NCBI RefSeq assembly: GCF_031199965.1
Contig: NZ_CP133605.1
Span: 1,644,501-1,708,500 of the forward strand
Direction: 5' to 3'
Source of the DNA: Paenibacillus sp. D2_2
GTDB taxonomy: Bacteria > Bacillota > Bacilli > Paenibacillales > Paenibacillaceae
DNA: 64,000 bases
Part shown: piece by piece, positions 26,873-36,883 of the stretch
How the letters are laid out: each line of letters begins with the position of its first letter
How positions within the stretch are numbered: position 1 is the stretch's first letter
Made by a program: the position numbers and the translations under genes
The notes under the pieces: model-generated
The model's input: the letters and a program-made list of their open reading frames with translations, nothing else
Databases searched by the model: none
What the model was told of the DNA's origin: nothing

Positions 26873-27631
26873 ATGGAATTCGAACTTGGCAGCATTATGA
26901 AACTAATGAAACGCAGATTGTTGTTCATCATTGTGTTGTGTATCACTGTGATGGGGCTGGCCAGTTTCATTAGCTACTATGTTATGAAGCCGAAATACGA
27001 GGCGACAGCCTCTATTCTTATTCAAGGGGATAAGCAGCAGAATGCCATCAATGACATTATGGCAGGGCAAAAGCTGGTTACAACCTATGGGGAGATTATC
27101 CGAAGCAATAGGATCGCGGAAGAGGTCGTGAGACGGTTAGATCTGAAGACGACACCAGAGAAGTTACTTGAACATGTCAAGACACGGACTAGCAGTGAGT
27201 CACTGTTAACAACAGTGATTGTGACGGATTCGAATGCTGTACGGGCCACTGATATCGCGAACACATTTGGGGAGGCATTTATCGAGAATATCCAATCGAT
27301 CATGGGAGTGGAGAATGTTCTGTTTCTTGACCGGGCCAAAGAGCCTACCGAGCCGATCTCGCCTAAGCCAGTTCTAAACATAATCGTTGCCTTTGGACTA
27401 TCCCTTATTATTGGTATCGCAATCTCTATTTTAGGGGAACTGAAAGACAAATCCGTCAACAGTGCTAAAGACATTCAGCTTGATTTGCAGCTTCCTCTTC
27501 TGGGAACGGTCGGTAAGTTGAAGATAAATAAACATCGAGCCAAGACGAAATCCAAATCCGTTGAAGGAGCTAGCAGATATGAAGAAGAGAGTGCCAAAAT
27601 TGTATTGCCTGGAACAACCGAAATCAACTAA
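26873..27631 (+). CDS. Wzz/YveK-type polysaccharide chain-length regulator (capsule co-polymerase)
   Basis: The 252-residue membrane protein has an N-terminal TM helix (LLFIIVLCITVMGLASFISY), an extracytoplasmic domain and a second TM (VLNIIVAFGLSLIIGIAISI) just after the proline motif EPTEPISPKP, the usual layout of Gram-positive YveK/CapA adaptors that activate a separate tyrosine kinase. The basic cytoplasmic tail follows. ATG 26873 was chosen, with AAGGAG 8 bases upstream. It overlaps the kinase gene by 53 bp and starts the exopolysaccharide locus. Confidence 0.87.
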   Translation: MEFELGSIMKLMKRRLLFIIVLCITVMGLASFISYYVMKPKYEATASILIQGDKQQNAINDIMAGQKLVTTYGEIIRSNRIAEEVVRRLDLKTTPEKLLEHVKTRTSSESLLTTVIVTDSNAVRATDIANTFGEAFIENIQSIMGVENVLFLDRAKEPTEPISPKPVLNIIVAFGLSLIIGIAISILGELKDKSVNSAKDIQLDLQLPLLGTVGKLKINKHRAKTKSKSVEGASRYEEESAKIVLPGTTEIN

Positions 27632-28286
27632 CGCGAACTTGTTCCGCGCTATTCGAAGTAATATCCGTTATACCAGAGTAGGTGGAGAAATCACATCCTT
27701 ACTGGTTACGAGTTCCCTTCCTGAGGAAGGAAAGTCGACAGTAGCCATGAACTTGGCCATCGTTATGGCGGAAACCGGTAGGTCCGTGCTACTACTGGAT
27801 GGCGACTTGCGTACACCAAGCGTACATCATGCATTCAATCTGCCAAATTGGGTGGGATTAACGAGTATTCTAGTAGATCAAACAAGGCTGGATGATTGCA
27901 TTTATTCCATAAATGAGGTGGAGGGTTTGTCTGTACTGCCGTCGGGGCCTGTCTCACCGAACCCAACCGAATTACTCGGTTCAGAAGGAATGAAGGATTT
28001 ATTTGCCGAGTTGAGCAGGCGATGGGATACGATCATCATCGACTCTTCTTCCGTGTTAATGCCGTTTTCGGACGCATTGTCTTTGGCAAGGATGACAGAA
28101 GGTGTACTACTTGTAGTGGAGTCTGGAAAAGTACTACAGAAACATGCACTATCTGCTAAACAACTGCTTGAGCAGAATGGGGCACATTTACTTGGAGCAG
28201 TACTAAATCAACATAAGAAAATGAGACGGCACAAGATCCGAGGCGAAGATTTTGCCGAGTGGGCTTCATCCTCAGGGATAGGTTGA
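27579..28286 (+). CDS. CpsD/CapB-type tyrosine-protein kinase-like ATPase
   Basis: The 235-residue P-loop protein has Walker A SLPEEGKSTVAMNLA and Walker A-prime VLLLDGDLRTPSVH. The usual Walker B pair of prolines (D-x-PP) is replaced: DTIIIDSSSVLMP. Gram-positive BY-kinases end in a tyrosine cluster that is autophosphorylated; this C-terminus (KIRGEDFAEWASSSGIG) has none. It may therefore be a modified or regulatory member. AAGGAG lies 9 bases before ATG 27579. It partners with the YveK-like adaptor upstream. Confidence 0.82.
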   Translation: MKKRVPKLYCLEQPKSTNANLFRAIRSNIRYTRVGGEITSLLVTSSLPEEGKSTVAMNLAIVMAETGRSVLLLDGDLRTPSVHHAFNLPNWVGLTSILVDQTRLDDCIYSINEVEGLSVLPSGPVSPNPTELLGSEGMKDLFAELSRRWDTIIIDSSSVLMPFSDALSLARMTEGVLLVVESGKVLQKHALSAKQLLEQNGAHLLGAVLNQHKKMRRHKIRGEDFAEWASSSGIG

Positions 28287-28291
28287 GTCTC

Positions 28292-29533
28292 ATGTCATTT
28301 GCTTCTCTTCGTTATTTACTGGGGAACATCACTTACGCAGGTGCTCAGTTTGTGATTGTGGTGTTGCTCAATAAATTTGGTTCGCCGGAAATTGTCGGTC
28401 AATATGCACTTGGGTTAGCAGTGACTGCGCCCATCTTCATGCTGTCTTATCTACATCTTCGATCGGTCTTAATCGTAGACTCATCAGGGAAATACTCCTT
28501 TGGTGATTTTATAGGCCTCCGGATCGTGACGACTGCGGTTGCGTTCACGATCACAGCAGGTTTCATCACCCTAAGTGGTTTCAATTGGAATACCGTACTG
28601 GTTATTTTCTTCATTAGTTTGTATAGGATTGTTGAATCGCTCAGCGATATATTACTAGGAATCATTCAGAAGCAGGAAAAGCTAGATCAAATCTCGATCT
28701 CAAGAATGGCCAAGGGTTTGTTTTCCATACTCACCTTCATTCTTGTATTCATCCCTACACATAGTCTTCTTCTAGCCTTATTCATCATGAACGTAGGGTG
28801 GCTCGTGATTACGATCGGGTATGATGCTCGCAAAGCAAGAGCTTTGGCTTCCCTTAGACCCGTCTTTAACAGGAGTCAACTGAAGCAACTGCTAATCGTC
28901 AGTTCGCCGCTTGGCATCGTACTAGCGTTGATGTCACTGAATACGAATATACCGCAATACGCGATTGCTTTCTTCAGAGGGGAGTATGACGTGGGTGTAT
29001 ACGCTTCGCTCTCCTACATGATCGTTGCTTGTAATGTTGTCGTAACTGCCCTTGGAGAAGCGATCACTCCACGTCTTGCCCGTTGGCATACTGGTGGAAG
29101 ACACCACGAATTTATACATTTGATAGGTCGAATGGTGCTTATAGGCATAGGAATAAGTGCGTTCGCGTGTGTGATCGGATGGATGTTTGGTCGTCAGCTT
29201 CTGACCTTGTTATATAGCCCTGAACTGGCCCGAGAAATTGTACTGTTTCGGTGGTTGCTAGTGTCTACCATACTCGTATTTGTATCATCTTTTCTTTGGT
29301 ATGCCATTACGGCAACGGGAAAGTATACGGCGCAGATTCCATTGTTTGTATGTACAGCGATGACTAATGCGTTGGCTTGTTTTTTACTAGTTCCCCATTA
29401 CGGGGTTCTCGGTGCCGCGATGGGAGTCATTTTGGCATTATTCGTTCAGATGATTGGTAGTGTGATCGTCTTAATTCGTGTAATAGGAAAAGCAAGGAAA
29501 CAGGTACAACGGGAAGTAGTCACACAGAGCTGA
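28292..29533 (+). CDS. Polysaccharide flippase (Wzx/MATE-like oligosaccharide translocase)
   Basis: The 413-residue integral membrane protein has about twelve hydrophobic segments in the MOP/Wzx pattern and would move lipid-linked repeat units across the membrane. The N-terminus reads MSFASLRYLLGNITYAGAQF and the last helices (YGVLGAAMGVILALFVQMIG) match polysaccharide biosynthesis proteins. ATG 28292 lies 5 bases after the kinase stop. It is followed by a MITE-like repeat before the polymerase gene. Confidence 0.82.
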   Translation: MSFASLRYLLGNITYAGAQFVIVVLLNKFGSPEIVGQYALGLAVTAPIFMLSYLHLRSVLIVDSSGKYSFGDFIGLRIVTTAVAFTITAGFITLSGFNWNTVLVIFFISLYRIVESLSDILLGIIQKQEKLDQISISRMAKGLFSILTFILVFIPTHSLLLALFIMNVGWLVITIGYDARKARALASLRPVFNRSQLKQLLIVSSPLGIVLALMSLNTNIPQYAIAFFRGEYDVGVYASLSYMIVACNVVVTALGEAITPRLARWHTGGRHHEFIHLIGRMVLIGIGISAFACVIGWMFGRQLLTLLYSPELAREIVLFRWLLVSTILVFVSSFLWYAITATGKYTAQIPLFVCTAMTNALACFLLVPHYGVLGAAMGVILALFVQMIGSVIVLIRVIGKARKQVQREVVTQS

Positions 29534-29566
29534 AAACCGGATTTTGAACATGTATTTATAGTGCGA

Positions 29567-29736
29567 GTTTAAAAAGTCAGACTTTCAGCACCGAGAAGGT
29601 TGGATGAAGCTAGGGTCTGAGGAGCGGAGCGTACGTAATTGGTACGTGAGCACCGGAAGACCCGGCTGAATTCAAGATTCAATGTCGATTAGGCTATACC
29701 AGTAACACTTCGTGATCAAAGGGGGACTTTTTAAAC
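29567..29736 (+). repeat. MITE-like dispersed repeat, copy 2
   Basis: The 170-bp element has ends GTTTAAAAAGTC and GACTTTTTAAAC, perfectly inverted, with the same body as copies at 9364 and 43548. Both ends carry the matching change relative to copy 1 (C to T left, G to A right). It fills the gap between flippase and polymerase genes. Confidence 0.82.
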
Positions 29737-29828
29737 AACCTCTATTAAGAAAGTAGGAGTTTGTATGTCGTTGTTGTCAGCAACAGGGGAACTACTCGGG
29801 AGGGGGGACATTTCGTACGCCCTACAAC

Positions 29829-30997
29829 ATGAGCAAGCTTTTTATGTTTGCGGTCCTAGGATATATCCTTTTTCTCCCTGTTCAATTTGACTTTGGTGGG
29901 GCATTCCGACTCGCACCGTCGGACCTCTTCTTAATGCTAGGTTTGTTCGCTGGAGGTATGCACCTTAAGCTCGGCCGACGGCAGTTCAGTTCGTGGCATT
30001 GGGGGATGCTGTTTATCTTTGTCTTTGCTTCATTCGTGTCTATCTGGCGCAATGGGTTCATTACTCAATACGCCTTGTTGCAAAAGGATATTGGATTTTT
30101 TCTCCTTCTGCTGACATACATCATTCTCATTCAGGCAGTAGACAGCTGGGATAGATTATATCTGATGCTAAGAGTTTTTTTGTTGAGTGTACTATGGCTG
30201 AATATTGTGGCCCTGTTCGCTTTCTTTAGTGGAGTGAATATCCCATTTATGGTGCAAGATGGGCGGTTGTCCGGCATGCTGATTGATCCGAACGCATACG
30301 GTGGGCTATTGGTAACCGCATTTGCCATTCATATCTTGACGAGCGGGGGACAGCTCCGGTACTTCGAGGATGGTCCAGCCTATTGGCCACACTCACCTTG
30401 TCCGGTGGTATCGTGATGACCTTCTCACGTTCGGCATGGATTGGTCTGATGCTGGTTCTGTTTACGCTCTTACTGACGAATCCTTCCAGATTATTCAAGA
30501 TCGTCATGGGATTCATAACGGCTTTTGTAGCATTGTTGTTGTATAAAGGTACTGCTTATTTAGATGTTATCGAGTCAATGTCCAGTCGTCCTTCGCAGAT
30601 TCAGTCACGCCTCGACATTATTGGTGATGCGCTCCATTATATCTCACAAAGTCCGTTGTTCGGGATTGGACTCGGTTCATACAGCTACGAGCTTCGTATT
30701 ATCATCCACAATACGCCAATTTGGTTTATGACTGAATTCGGATTGCTGGGGTTGATAGTGTATGGCGGCTTCATGGTCTGGTTCTTTATTGTCGGAATCC
30801 GCTCTTACCGTGCGGCGGATGCGGTTCACCGACCAGTTATTTTGGCTTTACTGCTATCTCATACGGCGATGATTGGACTTTCGATGGGGATCGAAGCGCT
30901 ATTTCAGCGCTACTGGTGGTTCATGATGGCAATGAACGCGGCTTGTATACGATTGACGGACAATAAAGCGATAGTTCAAAAAAACCGATCTACTTGA
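29829..30997 (+). CDS. O-antigen ligase/polymerase family (Wzy-like) protein; frameshifted
   Basis: This multi-pass membrane protein has the Wzy_C-type motif TFSRSAWIGLMLVLFTLLL and IGLGSYSYE, as in enzymes that polymerise or ligate exported repeat units. The frame breaks near 30360; the second part begins upstream of LATLTLSGGIVMTFSRSAWI. Total about 390 aa. The true start is unsure: ATG 29829 has no close ribosome site, whereas ATG 29765 has TAGGAG but lies in another frame, suggesting another indel near the six-G run at 29802-29807. The start coordinate is a minimum. Confidence 0.72.
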
Positions 30998-31028
30998 ACA
31001 AACACTAAAAAGAAAGGAGAGATATAGT

Positions 31029-32285
31029 ATCAAGACAAAGAGTAGCAGGATTATATCCCCTGAAGCGAACATCCCCGTAAAAGTTGCCTTCGTCGCCTCG
31101 ATATATAGGCATTTTGTTGACTTCCATCTACCATACATGAATTTGTTGCAGAAGAAAGGATGTGAAGTGCATGCTTACGCGCAGCCTGGAGAAGAAAGAA
31201 AATGGTTGGAACAGAAGGGGGTCGTGTGCCACGATGTGCCTATTCAACGCAGCCCCTTACAGATTCAGAACTTCAAGGCTCTTCAGGCTTTGACAAGAAG
31301 CTTTCGTACGGAAGGGTTCAGGCTGGTCCATGTACATACGCCAGTTGCTTCGATCCTTGGTAGGATAGCAGCTCGTAGGGCAGGCGTTCCTAAAACATTA
31401 TATACGGCCCATGGATTCCATTTCTTCACAGGAGCCCCACTCTTAAATTGGCTGCTTTATTATCCAATCGAGCGCTTGATGGCACGCTTTACGGATATAT
31501 TGATCACCATAAATGATGAAGACTTTCAACGTGCCCTCAAATTCCCCGTACGGAGTAAAGTTACCTATGTACCAGGTGTTGGAATCGATTTGGAATTGTA
31601 CGGAAGCAGGGAGAAGAATCCTGTAAATACGACGGAGAAGAATATTACTCGTAACCAGTTGTTCAATCTACCGGAGAGCAAGGGTGAAGAGTCTATATTC
31701 GTGGTATTGTGTGTTGCCGAGCTGAACGCGAACAAGAACCAGAAGCAGCTGATTGAAGCTCTTAGTCAGTTGGGGGATCGTGCAGGGAATATCCATCTGG
31801 CGTTAGCCGGTACAGGTCCATCTGTGCGAGCGCTTCTGGAACTGGCTGATCGGCTGGGGGTTCAAGATCGGGTGCATATGCTTGGGTATAGACGAGATAT
31901 ACCAGAATTACTGAATAAATGTGATGCTGTTGCACTCGTGTCTTATCGTGAGGGACTGCCCCGCGCGATTATGGAGGCAATGGCCGCAGGTAAACCGGTC
32001 ATCGGTACGAATATTCGCGGAATACGTGATTTGATTGCGGATGGTACAACAGGTATTCTGATTCCGGTCGACGATGTTGCCGTCACATCGAAGGCATTAT
32101 ATCTATTGCGGGATGATCCGGCTTTGGTAGAAGCGATGGGGAAAGCCGGTAAGGAGCGAATCATAAGCTATAGTTTACCTGCGGTGTTACAAGAAATGGA
32201 TACAATTTACACGGAAGCTTTGAAAGGGTCAGCGAGTCAGGTGCTTCCAACTACTGTGCATACAGCGGTGTCGGGAGAACGATAA
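31029..32285 (+). CDS. Glycosyltransferase family 4 protein
   Basis: This GT-B enzyme would add a sugar to the repeat unit from a nucleotide donor. The C-terminal motif YREGLPRAIMEAMAAGKPVI is the E-x7-E region of GT4. The N-terminal strand VKVAFVASIYRHFVDFHLPY is encoded upstream of the first ATG (31137), so the coding region must begin earlier. AAAGGAG (31013-31019) is 9 bases before an in-frame ATC at 31029, which I use as a tentative non-canonical or mis-sequenced start. About 418 aa from there. Confidence 0.8.
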   Translation: MKTKSSRIISPEANIPVKVAFVASIYRHFVDFHLPYMNLLQKKGCEVHAYAQPGEERKWLEQKGVVCHDVPIQRSPLQIQNFKALQALTRSFRTEGFRLVHVHTPVASILGRIAARRAGVPKTLYTAHGFHFFTGAPLLNWLLYYPIERLMARFTDILITINDEDFQRALKFPVRSKVTYVPGVGIDLELYGSREKNPVNTTEKNITRNQLFNLPESKGEESIFVVLCVAELNANKNQKQLIEALSQLGDRAGNIHLALAGTGPSVRALLELADRLGVQDRVHMLGYRRDIPELLNKCDAVALVSYREGLPRAIMEAMAAGKPVIGTNIRGIRDLIADGTTGILIPVDDVAVTSKALYLLRDDPALVEAMGKAGKERIISYSLPAVLQEMDTIYTEALKGSASQVLPTTVHTAVSGER

Positions 32286-32337
32286 TTCATAAACAGATTT
32301 TTGTTGTGGATATAACATTCAGTTATAAGGGTGGAAA

Positions 32338-34253
32338 GTGATGATGAAGATGCGGGTCGTTCGTTTGTTAATGTTGGATGCGGGGATTATAGCCGCTTCG
32401 GTATGGCTTGTATTTCTGCTTCGATTTGATTTTGCAATCCCTCAGCAGTACATGCGGATGCTTCCGTATGCACTATTAATTCATATCGTTGTCCATGCTG
32501 CCTGCTTTTTCGGATTCAAAGTATATAACAGCTTGTGGAGATATACCGGCATGGGTGAAATATTGCTGCTTCTTAAAGCGAGTGCCCTTACGTTCGCCGG
32601 AGTAGTCGTTGTTAATATGACAACGCATTTATTTGTCCATTCCTACCGTCTTCCGATTTCCATATATTCTTCAGTGGGATACGTATTTCTAGGCATTGCC
32701 GGAATACGGATGATCAGTCGTCTCATGAATGATAGATTCGAGTCAACAGAGGTACCCGTTGAATCTGAAGGTAACCTTCTAATCGTGGGCGCAGGGAAGG
32801 CAGGGATCCTTGTTACCAAAGATATTAAGCACTCTCGATTCAAGTTTATGAACCCAGTCGCCTTCATCGATGATGATCCAGCCAAGCAAAAGCGGGAGGT
32901 TATGGGTCTTCCCATTGTGGGTGACCGTAGCTATATACCCGAAGCCGTCAAGCAGTTAGATATTGCTTTTATTATTATTGCACTCCCAACTGCTTCAAGC
33001 AGTGCCACACAGGAAATCATCGAGATCTGCAAATCTACCAAAGCACAGATTAAGATCATGCCAAGTATGACGGATATTTTGAATGGGAAAATGGCAGTCA
33101 ATATGATCCGTGAGGTGTCCGTGAATGATTTACTTGGTAGAGCTCCTGTAGAGAACGATTCCGAGGAGATTCGTGAGAATTTAAGAAGTGAGACGGTTCT
33201 TATTACGGGGGCAGGGGGCTCAATTGGTTCGGAGTTGTGTCGACAGTTGGCTGTATATCGTCCAAAGGAGATGCTACTGCTAGGCCATGGTGAGAATAGT
33301 ATCTATCTTATTGAACAAGAGCTACGGCGGCTATATCCCGAGCAGGTGATCCATCCGATCATTGCTGACATTCAGGATATATCTCGGATTGAAAGTGTCT
33401 TTCACAATTACCGTCCTACAATCGTCTATCACGCAGCCGCACACAAGCATGTTCCACTCATGGAAATGAATCCGGCGGAGGCGATTAAAAATAATGTGAT
33501 TGGGACGAGAAACTTAGCGGAAGCGAGTGACAAATACGGAGTCAAGCGGTTCATTCTTATTTCCTCTGACAAAGCGGTTAACCCGACCAGTGTAATGGGG
33601 GCTACAAAGCGAGTGGCGGAAATGATCATTCATGATCAGAATACACTTAGCAAGACGGCATTCGCAGCTGTACGCTTTGGCAATGTATTGGGTAGTGGGG
33701 GAGTGTCATTCCATTATTTAAAAGACAAATTGAGAATGGAGGACCGGTTACAGTCACACATATGGATATGGTGCGTTATTTCATGACGATCCCGGAGGCT
33801 GTACAACTAGTTATTCAGGCGAGTGTGTTGGCACAAGGCGGTGAGGTATTCGTGTTGGATATGGGTAATCCGGTTCGAATATATGATTTGGCTAAGGACT
33901 TAATCCGTTTATCAGGCTTGGAACCCGAGAAGGACATTCCCATAGTGTTTACTGGTATCCGTCCGGGAGAGAAGCTCTATGAGGAGCTTCTAACGGAGGA
34001 AGAAGGGTTAATCGTCACAAAGAATTCTCGCATTATGATCTCTCGCCCCTCAAGTGTGTCTAGGTCAGATCTGAATCTGGTTCTTGGCGTTCTGGAGAAC
34101 TTATGTAAGAGATCTGAATATGTACCCAACAGTCATCAGATCAAAAAGCTATTAAAGCAGCTTATTCCGAGTTACTCAGGATATCAGGAAGAACTAGAGG
34201 CGGGTAATCATGAGCCCGAACGAATTCAAGCCGAAGTTCATGCGGGAATATGA
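32338..34253 (+). CDS. Membrane NDP-sugar 4,6-dehydratase, PglF/CapD/FlaA1-type; frameshifted
   Basis: The N-terminal membrane helices (residues ~1-120) precede a Rossmann-like segment ([17 protein letters not shown]) and the catalytic short-chain dehydrogenase domain: [17 protein letters not shown] and [17 protein letters not shown], where Met replaces the usual catalytic Tyr as in large WbpM/PglF dehydratases. One missing base near 33697 breaks [20 protein letters not shown]. The second frame supplies [20 protein letters not shown] and [15 protein letters not shown]. About 638 aa, normal for the family. It should convert UDP-GlcNAc to the 4-keto-6-deoxy sugar used by the DegT aminotransferase downstream. 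Confidence 0.88.
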
Positions 34254-34274
34254 CCGCTGAAGGGAGGAGGACTA

Positions 34275-34901
34275 ATGTATCGCTATGTAAAAAGAGGGTT
34301 TGATATTGTAGGAGCGGCCATCATGTTATGTTTGCTTGCACCAGTCATGGGAGTGGTAGCGCTGCTAATTCGTATGAAGCTGGGAAGTCCTATCATGTTC
34401 AAGCAACAGCGTCCAGGACGAGGGGAGAAGTCCTTCTCCATCTACAAGTTCCGAACCATGGCCGAAATTTACGATGCGCAGGGCCAACTGTTGCCTGATG
34501 ATCGACGTTATGTCCAATTCGGTAACTTAATCCGAAAATTGAGTCTGGATGAGCTGCCGCAATTGGTGAATGTGTTAAAGGGCGAGATGAGCTTGATTGG
34601 ACCGCGCCCTCTGCTCGTGGATTATAGTCCATACTACTCGGAGCGTGAAAGGATAAGATTCACCGTAAGGCCTGGTATTACAGGGCTGGCCCAGGTGTCT
34701 GGACGCAATCTAATATCGTGGAATGAGAGACTTTCGTATGATATCACTTATGTTGAGAATCTAAGTTTTCGATTAGATACTTTAATATTATGCAAGACAG
34801 TATTGAAAGTGATTCGACAAGAGGACGTTATAGCTAATCCTGGTCAGCATAACCTTCCCTTGGATGCCTACAGGTTGAATAATAGGGAGGAATCTGCGTG
34901 A
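34275..34901 (+). CDS. Priming undecaprenyl-phosphate sugar-phosphate transferase
   Basis: The 208-residue bacterial sugar transferase (PglC/WcaJ C-terminal type) begins repeat-unit assembly on the lipid carrier. A re-entrant membrane helix near residues 12-35 is followed by [46 protein letters not shown] and [14 protein letters not shown], all family signatures. GGGAGGAGG lies 5 bases before ATG 34275. The stop overlaps the GTG of the next gene (GTGA), so translation is coupled. The small size (no N-terminal multi-helix domain) fits PglC rather than WbaP. Confidence 0.93.
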   Translation: MYRYVKRGFDIVGAAIMLCLLAPVMGVVALLIRMKLGSPIMFKQQRPGRGEKSFSIYKFRTMAEIYDAQGQLLPDDRRYVQFGNLIRKLSLDELPQLVNVLKGEMSLIGPRPLLVDYSPYYSERERIRFTVRPGITGLAQVSGRNLISWNERLSYDITYVENLSFRLDTLILCKTVLKVIRQEDVIANPGQHNLPLDAYRLNNREESA

Positions 34902-35730
34902 AATTCCAGCTTCGGCCACTACATGAGAACGATATTAAATATGCATGCCAGCTCTTACGAAGCTACATGCCGGAACAGGTGTTCAAACAAACTATATTTG
35001 CCTGCACTGGTTATCCAGCGTATTTACAAGCAGCATGCAAATGCGGGGCCCATTCATCAACACTTCTGATCGGAGCCTATTCTGGAGATCTTCTTATTGG
35101 ATTTGCAGAATGGAGAAGATTGGAGGGAATGTTGGTTCTAAATAACCTGAATGTGGATATCGTCTACCGTAAAGATGGTATTGGCAGGCAACTTATGGCT
35201 TACGGCGAGGAGCTGGCACGAAAGGAAGGCATTGGGAAGCTAGCACTGGATGTGTTCTCGTGGAATGAACATGCTCATGCATGGTACCTGCGGCTGGGTT
35301 TTTCGGAGATGGGGCGGACTTATTGGTACGAAGGGGATTTGGTTCAATCACAAGCTGTCTCAGAAGATGTTACTGAAGCTTTATCTCATAACGACGACAA
35401 AGATGAGCTGGCTTATGTTATTGATGATTATCCCATGGCAGAAGCGCATCATATAAAATACGGTTTCTCTTCTTTCAGAATTAGAACAAAGCAACATGCA
35501 TCGGTAGTAGGTCGACTCGGTCAACAATACTTTCGGATTCAATTACAAAGTGGGGAATGGGATGGAGGCAACCACCTGACTGATGTGTTAATCGATCTTG
35601 ACCCGGAAAGGAAGCTGCTATTACTTTCTCCGGATGCTTTCTTGCGGGAAAGAGACCCAGGTTAACCTTGAGCGATGAAAGTATACGCATGATCAAAATA
35701 CTAGAGAGTCAGGATGTGACGTATGAGTAG
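34898..35730 (+). CDS. GNAT-family acetyltransferase; frameshifted near the end
   Basis: An N-terminal GNAT domain has the acetyl-CoA loop VYRKDGIGRQLMAYGEELAR and WYLRLGFSEMGRTYW; a further ~120 residues form an unrecognised C-terminal domain. The frame stops at 35665, but adding one T in GGTTAACC lets it continue LTLSDESIRMIKILESQDVT and stop at 35730, overlapping the next ATG (35723) by 8 bp. The GTG start overlaps the sugar transferase stop. It may acylate an amino sugar of the polymer; the substrate is an inference from context. Confidence 0.68.
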
Positions 35731-36811
35731 TTACATGGTGCTGGATAACTCGCACCCTGCGGAATGGAACGCCTATTTAAGTCAGATGTACGAAAAGGAT
35801 ATCTATTTCTCCTCTGAATATTTTCAGCTGTTTGAAGATGAGGAGAATCAACGGGCTGAGCTATTCCTATATAAGCAGGAAGATAAGCTCATTATGTATC
35901 CATACTTACTTCGCTCTATTCATCACCTTCCTACTATAGTCGGATTAGGGCTAGAAGGAGACTGGTTCGATATCAGCACCCCATACGGGTATGGGGGACC
36001 GATATCGAATGTACCTCCTGGAGCTGAACGGAGTGAACTATACCGACAATTTGGCGAAGTATTCACAGACTATTGTCGGGAGAAGCGGATCATGACCGAG
36101 TTTGTCCGATTCCACCCATTGATAGGCAACGCCTCAGAATACCAGGCAGGATTAACGACTGAGTTGATTCGGAATACAGCCTATATTGATTTGACGGTTG
36201 GTTCGGAGATAGAGTTGATCAAGCATTATTGTAGCAATCATAAAAGAAATATTCGTAATTTTAAGTCATCTCCTCTCAAGATTCGAAGGTCAAATTTGAG
36301 GGATAAGAGCGAGTCTTTCAGCAAGTTATATTATGGAACGCTTGAAGATTTACAGGCTGATGACTTCTACTATTTCCCAAAGAGTTTTATTGATGAGACA
36401 TTTCGCTTACTGAAGGGACGACTAGAGTTATTTGAGGTCATGGACGGGGAAAAAACGGTGGCTGCATGTCTGGTGATGCATGAGCATCCATGGATGCATT
36501 ATCACCTGTGCGGCTGGGATCGGGCATATCTGAAATGGGCTCCAACCAAGCTGCTCATTCACGCAGCAGCTATGTGGGGGATGGAAAACGGATTCCAACA
36601 GTTTCATCTAGGTGGGGGTTATACGGGGAACGATAATCTGTTTCAGTTCAAACAGGGGTTCGCAACCCAGCTCGAACCCCTAAATTATTACTTGGGTAAG
36701 CGGATTTTCTTTCCCGAAATGTATGATCGCATTTTGTCCATCTACGGAAACAGATTCGGGAGAATTACTTTCCGATATATAGGCAACCCGCCATTTTGGA
36801 GCGGAGTCTAA
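35723..36811 (+). CDS. FemAB/BioF2-like acyl- or aminoacyl-transferase domain protein
   Basis: The 362-residue protein has two GNAT-like folds of the FemAB superfamily. The C-terminal part shows RNIRNFKSS, WAPTKLLIHAAAMWGMENGF, FHLGGGYTGNDNLFQFKQGF, typical of the BioF2-like acetyltransferase domain found in exopolysaccharide loci. It may add an acyl or aminoacyl group to a sugar. GATGTGACGT precedes ATG 35723, with the start inside the end of the upstream gene. No function beyond the fold is claimed. Confidence 0.75.
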   Translation: MSSYMVLDNSHPAEWNAYLSQMYEKDIYFSSEYFQLFEDEENQRAELFLYKQEDKLIMYPYLLRSIHHLPTIVGLGLEGDWFDISTPYGYGGPISNVPPGAERSELYRQFGEVFTDYCREKRIMTEFVRFHPLIGNASEYQAGLTTELIRNTAYIDLTVGSEIELIKHYCSNHKRNIRNFKSSPLKIRRSNLRDKSESFSKLYYGTLEDLQADDFYYFPKSFIDETFRLLKGRLELFEVMDGEKTVAACLVMHEHPWMHYHLCGWDRAYLKWAPTKLLIHAAAMWGMENGFQQFHLGGGYTGNDNLFQFKQGFATQLEPLNYYLGKRIFFPEMYDRILSIYGNRFGRITFRYIGNPPFWSGV

Positions 36812-36843
36812 TGGATCAAGCTGCAAAATAACTCGATATGTAT

Positions 36844-36871
36844 TCCATCCGGAAAGAGTTATCCGGATGGA
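36844..36871 (+). other. Intergenic hairpin before the DegT gene
   Basis: TCCATCCGGA and TCCGGATGGA form a perfect 10-bp stem with an 8-base loop, 13 bp before the DegT start. No T tract; possibly a processing or translation-control hairpin. Confidence 0.4.
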
Positions 36872-36883
36872 GAGGGGGCTCTC

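Noticed and set aside
29765-29828. Separate short gene starting at ATG 29765
   Set aside because: It has a good ribosome site but runs straight into the polymerase gene in another frame; more likely the true polymerase start before an indel.
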